A DNA stretch of 64,000 bases, from contig NZ_JAUCZG010000025.1 of the NCBI RefSeq assembly GCF_030373225.1, positions 1 to 64,000 on the forward strand. Reading direction: 5' to 3'. The stretch is from Hydrogenophaga sp. GTDB lineage: Bacteria > Pseudomonadota > Gammaproteobacteria > Burkholderiales > Burkholderiaceae_C. The position numbers and the translations under genes were made by a program. Of the stretch, positions 59,579 through 64,000 are shown piece by piece; position 1 is the first letter of the stretch, and the number at the start of each line of letters is the position of its first letter. The notes beneath the pieces were generated by a model. That model searched no databases. It was not told where the DNA came from and saw only the letters and a list, made by a program, of their open reading frames with translations.

Positions 59579-60138
59579 TCAAGCGCCTGTTTGACCTCGT
59601 CCTGGCCATTCCAGCCGCGCTGATCCTGCTGCTGCCGGTGGCCAGTGTTGCCATGGCCGTGCGGCTCACCTCGCCCGGTCCGGCCCTGTACTGGAGCGAC
59701 CGCGTCGGTCGCCACAACAGGCTCTTCAAGATGCCCAAGTTCCGCAGCATGCGGATCGACACGCCGGCGCTGGCCACGCACCTGCTGGGCAACCCGGACC
59801 AGTACCTCACACCCATCGGGTCCTTCCTGCGCAAGAGCAGCCTGGACGAGCTGCCCCAGCTGTGGAGCATCATCAAGGGCGACATGAGCTTTGTCGGTCC
59901 CAGGCCCGCGCTGTTCAACCAGCACGATCTGATCGCGCTGCGCACCGGGCTCGGCGTGCACGAACTGGTACCGGGCCTGACCGGATGGGCCCAGGTGAAC
60001 GGTCGCGACGAGTTGCCGATTCCGCAGAAGGTGGCGCTGGACGCCGAATACCTCAACCGTCGGACGTTGCTGTTCGACCTGCGCATTTTGTGGATGACGT
60101 TTGTGAAAGTGTTGCGCCGCGATGGCGTGGCGCACTGA
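59575..60138 (+). CDS. Initiating sugar-phosphate transferase, polyprenyl-phosphate type
   Basis: Monotopic membrane enzyme of 187 aa of the bacterial sugar transferase family (PglC/WcaJ catalytic domain). It has one hydrophobic segment (about 6-28), then TSPGPALY (32-39), FKMPKFRSM (51-59), LDELPQLW and FVGPRPAL. It transfers a sugar-1-phosphate to undecaprenyl phosphate to start each repeat unit, probably QuiNAc or FucNAc given its neighbours. Its GTG start overlaps the previous stop. Confidence 0.93.
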   Translation: MIKRLFDLVLAIPAALILLLPVASVAMAVRLTSPGPALYWSDRVGRHNRLFKMPKFRSMRIDTPALATHLLGNPDQYLTPIGSFLRKSSLDELPQLWSIIKGDMSFVGPRPALFNQHDLIALRTGLGVHELVPGLTGWAQVNGRDELPIPQKVALDAEYLNRRTLLFDLRILWMTFVKVLRRDGVAH

Positions 60139-60144
60139 AAAGCC

Positions 60145-62142
60145 ATGAACAACAGGGATTCGGAAACCACTGCTGCGACCGCACTGCTGGACATGCCGCG
60201 CCTGGCCAAGCGGCTGGTCGCGCTGGCGGTCGACGCGTCGCTGTGCGTGCTCACGGTGTGGCTGGCCTTGTGCCTGCGGCTGGAGCACTGGGTGCGGCTG
60301 GAGCCGGTGCACGGCTGGGCCATGCTGGGCTCGGTGCTGTTGGCCCTGCCCTTGTTCATCCGCTTTGGCCTGTATCGGGCCATCTTCCGCTATGCAGGCT
60401 GGAACGCCATGGTCAGCCTGGTGCAGGCCATGGGCCTGTACGGCCTGTTTTACGCCACCCTGTTCACCGTCATCAGCGTGCCGGGCATTCCACGCACTGT
60501 CGGCGTGATCCAGCCCATGCTGCTCATGGCCTTTGTGGGCTTCAGCCGGGTGGTGGTGCGCTACTGGCTCGGCGGTTTGTACCGCTCGGTTCTGCAGCGC
60601 AAGCACCTGCCGGGGGTTTTGATCTATGGCGCGGGCGCGGCAGGCCGCCAGCTCGCAGCAGCGCTGGCCCGCGGTACCGAGCACCGCCTGCTGGGTTTTC
60701 TCGACGACGACACGCGGCTGCACGGCAACAGCCTGGACGGGCGCACCGTGCATGCGCCGAACGACCTGCCCGATCTCATCACCGAGCTGGGCGTGACCGA
60801 TATCCTGCTCGCCTTGCCCTCGATCACGCACCAGCGGCGCCTGGCGGTGCTCGAATCGCTGCGCCACCTGCCGGTGCGTGTGCGCACCCTGCCCGGCATG
60901 TCGGACCTGGCCGCCGGCCGCGTGAGCCTGAACGACGTGCGCGAACTCGAGATCGAAGACCTGCTGGGTCGCGAGCCGGTCACGCCCGACGCGCAGCTGC
61001 TGCAGCGGCTGGTGCACGACAAGGTGGTGCTCGTCACCGGTGCGGGCGGCAGCATCGGCAGCGAGCTTTGCCGCCAGATCACCGCCTGCCGCCCCCACAC
61101 CCTGCTGCTGGTGGACAACTCCGAATTCGCGCTGTATCAGGTCCACCACGAACTCACCGCGCTGGTGGGCAGCCAGGTCGACCCACTGGACCTCGAGGAC
61201 AACACGGCCATCGCTCCCATGGCGGTCACGCTGGTACCGCTGCTGGCGTCGGTGCAGGACGAAGAACGCATGGCGCAGATCATGCAGACGTGGCAGCCGC
61301 ACACGGTCTACCACGCAGCGGCCTACAAGCACGTGCCGCTGGTGGAGCACAACCCGGTGCAAGGATTGCGCAACAACGTGTGGGGCACGCTGGTTTGCGC
61401 ACTCAGTGCGCGGGCCGCTGGCGTGAATCACTTCGTGCTCATCAGCACCGACAAGGCGGTTCGCCCCACCAACATCATGGGAGCCAGCAAGCGCATGGCC
61501 GAACTCGCGCTGCAGGCCCTCGCGGCGGAGCCCGGTCCCACCACGTTTTCCATGGTGCGCTTCGGCAATGTGCTGGGCTCCAGCGGCTCGGTCGTGCCCT
61601 TGTTCCGCCAGCAGATCAAGGACGGTGGGCCGATCACCCTGACACACCCGGACATCACCCGGTATTTCATGACCATTCCGGAAGCAGCACAGCTGGTGAT
61701 CCAGGCCGGGGCCATGGCGCAGGGCGGCGACGTGTTCGTGCTCGACATGGGCGAGCCGGTGCGCATCATGGATCTGGCGCGGCGCATGGTCGAACTCTCG
61801 GGCCTGCAGGTGAAGACCCCCCTCAACCCCACCGGCGACATCGCGATCGAAACCACCGGTTTGCGCCCGGGCGAGAAACTGTACGAGGAGCTGCTGATCG
61901 GCGACGACACCCAGCCCACGCAACACCCGCGCATCCTGCGTGCCCGCGAAGCTTTCCGCCCATGGAGCGAGTTCGAGCAGACCCTGCGCACACTGGAGCA
62001 GGCGCTCGCCGGGCAGGACGTCCCTGCCGCCCGGGCGCTGCTGGAGCAGTGCGTGCACGGTTACCAGCCCACGGGCGAGGTGGTGGACTGGGTGCACACC
62101 ACGCTGGCCCACGACACCGCCCGACCGCCAAGGCAACGCTGA
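60145..62142 (+). CDS. wbpM: Membrane UDP-GlcNAc 4,6-dehydratase, WbpM/FlmA-like
   Basis: Protein of 665 aa with about four N-terminal helices (to about residue 140), a first Rossmann region, and a C-terminal SDR dehydratase with GxGGSIG at 299-305. The YxxxK of the SDR site is replaced by MGASK (M445, K449), the known feature of the WbpM group. It makes UDP-4-keto-6-deoxy-GlcNAc. It is the last gene of the polysaccharide locus, 6 bases after the sugar transferase, and is followed by a terminator. Confidence 0.95.
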   Translation: MNNRDSETTAATALLDMPRLAKRLVALAVDASLCVLTVWLALCLRLEHWVRLEPVHGWAMLGSVLLALPLFIRFGLYRAIFRYAGWNAMVSLVQAMGLYGLFYATLFTVISVPGIPRTVGVIQPMLLMAFVGFSRVVVRYWLGGLYRSVLQRKHLPGVLIYGAGAAGRQLAAALARGTEHRLLGFLDDDTRLHGNSLDGRTVHAPNDLPDLITELGVTDILLALPSITHQRRLAVLESLRHLPVRVRTLPGMSDLAAGRVSLNDVRELEIEDLLGREPVTPDAQLLQRLVHDKVVLVTGAGGSIGSELCRQITACRPHTLLLVDNSEFALYQVHHELTALVGSQVDPLDLEDNTAIAPMAVTLVPLLASVQDEERMAQIMQTWQPHTVYHAAAYKHVPLVEHNPVQGLRNNVWGTLVCALSARAAGVNHFVLISTDKAVRPTNIMGASKRMAELALQALAAEPGPTTFSMVRFGNVLGSSGSVVPLFRQQIKDGGPITLTHPDITRYFMTIPEAAQLVIQAGAMAQGGDVFVLDMGEPVRIMDLARRMVELSGLQVKTPLNPTGDIAIETTGLRPGEKLYEELLIGDDTQPTQHPRILRAREAFRPWSEFEQTLRTLEQALAGQDVPAARALLEQCVHGYQPTGEVVDWVHTTLAHDTARPPRQR

Positions 62143-62151
62143 GCTGCGAAC

Positions 62152-62180
62152 AAAAAAAAGCCACCTCGAGGGTGGCTTTT
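62152..62180. terminator. Bidirectional intrinsic terminator
   Basis: A 6-bp stem GCCACC/GGTGGC (62160-62165 with 62171-62176, loop TCGAG) is flanked by eight A residues upstream and four T residues downstream. It works on the plus strand for the polysaccharide locus and, with a better U-tract, on the minus strand for the kinase gene. The next 245 bases (62181-62425) contain nothing I recognise. Confidence 0.88.
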
Positions 62181-62425
62181 GAAAGTCCTTGAAGGGACGT
62201 CGTTGGGAGACCAGTTTCAAACGCGCTGAGCGACGTGTGGGTTTTGCCGGATCTGTTTTTCGACCTGTTGTGACAGCAACGGGGTCGATTGTGCGTTGCA
62301 AAAGTCCGCTCGGCCATCCCCAATCTGGGGGAAGGCGTGTGTTTTCCTGATTCGGAAGCAGCACTCTGCCTGGGCGACCTGCACCCGGCCAGCCGACCCC
62401 GAAGCGGGTTGGACCACCGCGCGAT

Positions 62426-63703
62426 TCACAGCGGCAGGCTCACCACGAAGCGGGCGCCCCCGCCGGGCCGGTCTTCGCACCGCACCTGCCCCCCATGGCG
62501 CTCGACGATGGTCTTGACGAGCGACAGGCCCAGACCCACACCGCCCTCACTCTCGCTCGCGCCGGGCAGGCGGTAGAAGGCTTCAAAAATGCGCTCTCGC
62601 AAGGCGACTGGCACCCCCGGGCCGCGATCCTCCACCCACAACACCGCGGTCTGTCCGTCTCCCGGGCCAACGCCCGGTTGCCGGGCCAGCTTCAAGCGCA
62701 CATCGGCCTCGGAGGCTCCGTCGCCCTGCCCGTTCGAGGAGCCCGACGCGCGGCCATGGCGGCGCGCGTTTTCCAGAAGGTTTCGCAACACACGGCGCAA
62801 CAGCTTTGCATGGCCCTGCACCAGCAGCGGCGAGGTGTCTGCGGCGATCTCCAGGTCGGCACCGGTGCGTGCGCACTCCTCGGCGGCCAGCCCCACCAGA
62901 TCCACTTCTTCGGTGGGCCCGAGCGTCGACACATCGCTGGCGTCGCGCAGGTCCAGCCGGCTGGCGAGCAGGATCTCGTCGATGAGTTGATCGAGTTCGT
63001 CGATGTTGCGCGCCATCTCGCTGCGCTGCTGCGCGCTCACGGCATCGCGGCCCAGCAGTTCCAGACCCATGCGGATGCGCGCCAGCGGCGATCGCAGCTC
63101 GTGCGAGGCATTGGCCAGCAGGGACTTGTGCGACTTCACCAGGATCTGCACCCGTTCGGCCGCCGCATTGAATCGCTCGGCCAGAAACGCCACCTCGTCC
63201 TGGCCCCGCACGGGCAGGCGGGTGGACAGGTCGCCATCGCCCCAGCGCTCCACGCCCTTCTGCAAGGCCTCCAGCCGCTGGGTGAGTCGTCGCACGATCG
63301 GGTAGGCGCCCAGCGCCACGGCGAGTGCCACGAAACCCAGCAACCAGGCAAAGCCGGTCGGGGTCTGCAACCAGGCGGGCGCGCGGCGCCCCGGGTTGTT
63401 CGACCCCTCCGGTCGGTTCGGGCGGGGCAGCAGCACAAACAGCTTCTGCCCGTCCTTCATCTGCACCTCGAACTCCCAGCCACCACCCGGAATGCGCACG
63501 GCACGCGCGGGGGCTTCACCCAGCACGTCGCGCGCGGCATCCCGGATCACGATCGTTCGGGTCACGCGCGCATCGCGCTCGGCCCGGTCCGTGTCCAGTG
63601 CACGCTGCCACAACCAGCCGGCCGACAGCGTGAGCACGGTCACGGCCGCCACCACCGCGAGCCAGATGCGCAGGTAGAGCCTGGAGCCGAAGATGGCTTT
63701 CAT
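62426..63703 (-). CDS. Sensor histidine kinase, EnvZ/CpxA type
   Basis: Inner-membrane kinase of 425 aa: TM1 about 11-33, a short periplasmic region, TM2 about 117-138, HAMP, then a dimerisation domain with the phospho-acceptor H201 (ASHELRSPLARIR) and a C-terminal HATPase (NLLENARRHGR, DRGPGVP, GVGLGLSLVKTIV). The short, Arg-rich periplasmic part suggests an envelope signal; the stimulus is unknown. The cognate OmpR-type regulator lies upstream on the same strand, separated by two repeat copies. Confidence 0.95.
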   Translation of the reverse strand: MKAIFGSRLYLRIWLAVVAAVTVLTLSAGWLWQRALDTDRAERDARVTRTIVIRDAARDVLGEAPARAVRIPGGGWEFEVQMKDGQKLFVLLPRPNRPEGSNNPGRRAPAWLQTPTGFAWLLGFVALAVALGAYPIVRRLTQRLEALQKGVERWGDGDLSTRLPVRGQDEVAFLAERFNAAAERVQILVKSHKSLLANASHELRSPLARIRMGLELLGRDAVSAQQRSEMARNIDELDQLIDEILLASRLDLRDASDVSTLGPTEEVDLVGLAAEECARTGADLEIAADTSPLLVQGHAKLLRRVLRNLLENARRHGRASGSSNGQGDGASEADVRLKLARQPGVGPGDGQTAVLWVEDRGPGVPVALRERIFEAFYRLPGASESEGGVGLGLSLVKTIVERHGGQVRCEDRPGGGARFVVSLPL

Positions 63704-63707
63704 GGCG

Positions 63708-63869
63708 TTTCACCGCCGGCCCGCGCAGCGGCGAAACCGCCCCTTCGGGGGGCAGCGACCCGCGCAGCGGTGGAGCGTGGGGGCCAGGTTTCGCCGCCGG
63801 GCCGCCCCAAGGCGAAACCGCCCCCTCGGGGGGCAGCGAGCCGCGCAGCGGCGGAGCGTGGGGGCCAGG
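63708..63869 (-). repeat. Two tandem 81-bp copies of the GC-rich dispersed repeat
   Basis: 63708-63788 and 63789-63869 are two units of exactly 81 bases. Both start tttc(a/g)ccgccgg and end ggagcgtgggggccagg, with a few substitutions between them. They are the reverse orientation of the copies at 14193-14270 and 22704-22817. They fill the gap between the response regulator and kinase genes. Confidence 0.88.
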
Positions 63870-63872
63870 CGT

Positions 63873-64000
63873 TCAATCTTGCTGCTTCGCAAAAACGTAG
63901 CCCACACCGCGCACCGTGAGGATGCGCTTGGGATCCTTGCTGTCGACTTCGATGGCATTGCGGATGCGGCCGATGTGCACGTCGATCGATCGGTCGAAGG
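63873..64000 (-). CDS. OmpR-family response regulator, C-terminal fragment
   Basis: The last 41 codons of a winged-helix response regulator: FDRSIDVHIGRIRNAIE, then DPKRILTVRGVGYVF and the stop. This is the DNA-recognition helix and wing of OmpR/PhoB proteins. The receiver domain lies beyond the window edge. It is upstream of, and transcribed with, the sensor kinase gene. Confidence 0.93.
   Translation of the reverse strand, partial: FDRSIDVHIGRIRNAIEVDSKDPKRILTVRGVGYVFAKQQD

Noticed and set aside
59419..62364. Minus-strand open frame of 981 codons across the end of the polysaccharide locus
   Set aside because: It is antisense to three well-supported genes (epimerase, sugar transferase, WbpM-like) and runs through their terminator. 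The product is low-complexity, rich in Gln, His and Arg.
63710..63958. Minus-strand open frame of 82 codons between regulator and kinase
   Set aside because: It consists of repeat sequence plus an out-of-phase read of the response regulator; no Shine-Dalgarno sequence or family resemblance.

Overview
The window comes from a GC-rich betaproteobacterium of the order Burkholderiales. Family Comamonadaceae is most likely and a Hydrogenophaga-like genus is plausible. This is inferred from the tuf-fusA-rpsG-rpsL block, the enzyme repertoire, and a GC-rich dispersed repeat of a type I associate with that family. Almost all of it is ordinary chromosome. I see no rRNA, tRNA, CRISPR array, insertion sequence, phage or plasmid replication gene.

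Layout. 1-3463: streptomycin (str) operon on the minus strand (rpsL, rpsG, fusA, start of tuf), with a readable promoter at 3435-3463. 3482-8671: minus-strand housekeeping genes (DD-carboxypeptidase, alpha/beta hydrolase, thioredoxin-like ferredoxin, VanZ-family protein, HemJ, a degenerate kinase/receiver protein). 8953-11077: hemB and a CorA-family transporter. 11093-20437: assorted metabolic and regulatory genes (amidohydrolase, dienelactone hydrolase, chromene-carboxylate isomerase type, SDR, MaoC, MarC, an orphan TRAP binding protein, Rieske oxygenase with a LuxR regulator, ketopantoate-reductase type, secreted rhodanese). 20487-22058: a chemoreceptor. 22087-29574: a homoprotocatechuate (4-hydroxyphenylacetate) meta-cleavage cluster, hpaR-G1-G2-E-D-F-H-I plus a class II aldolase, all on the minus strand. 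29653-34919: nitronate monooxygenase, a J-domain protein, radA, ilvE and a small zinc-finger protein.

35022-62142 is one 27-kb plus-strand surface-polysaccharide (O-antigen or capsule) locus. It opens with rfbBDAC for dTDP-L-rhamnose, a Wzz-like chain-length protein and gmd. Next come a Wzx-type flippase, an AT-richer cassette of methyltransferase and glycosyltransferase genes, a gmd paralogue followed by a sugar C-methyltransferase, a Wzy-type polymerase and more glycosyltransferases. The last nine genes (51076-62142) are packed with overlaps or gaps of 1-6 bases. They are an amidotransferase of the WbpG/PseA type with HisH2 and HisF2, a two-domain oxidoreductase, a heparinase II/III-like protein without a signal peptide, a GT4 glycosyltransferase, a nucleotide-sugar 4-reductase/epimerase, the initiating sugar-phosphate transferase and a WbpM-type 4,6-dehydratase. 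A bidirectional terminator ends the locus. The HisF copy has Leu where the cyclase has its catalytic Asp11, so it should serve sugar amidation and not histidine synthesis. The coupled amidotransferase, two-domain oxidoreductase and heparinase-like genes are the best candidate here for an incompletely described glycan-modification system.

62426-64000 holds an OmpR/EnvZ-type two-component pair, separated by two tandem 81-bp copies of the dispersed repeat. The same repeat family forms a translated in-frame insert in the class II aldolase and makes up the SDR-MaoC intergenic spacer.
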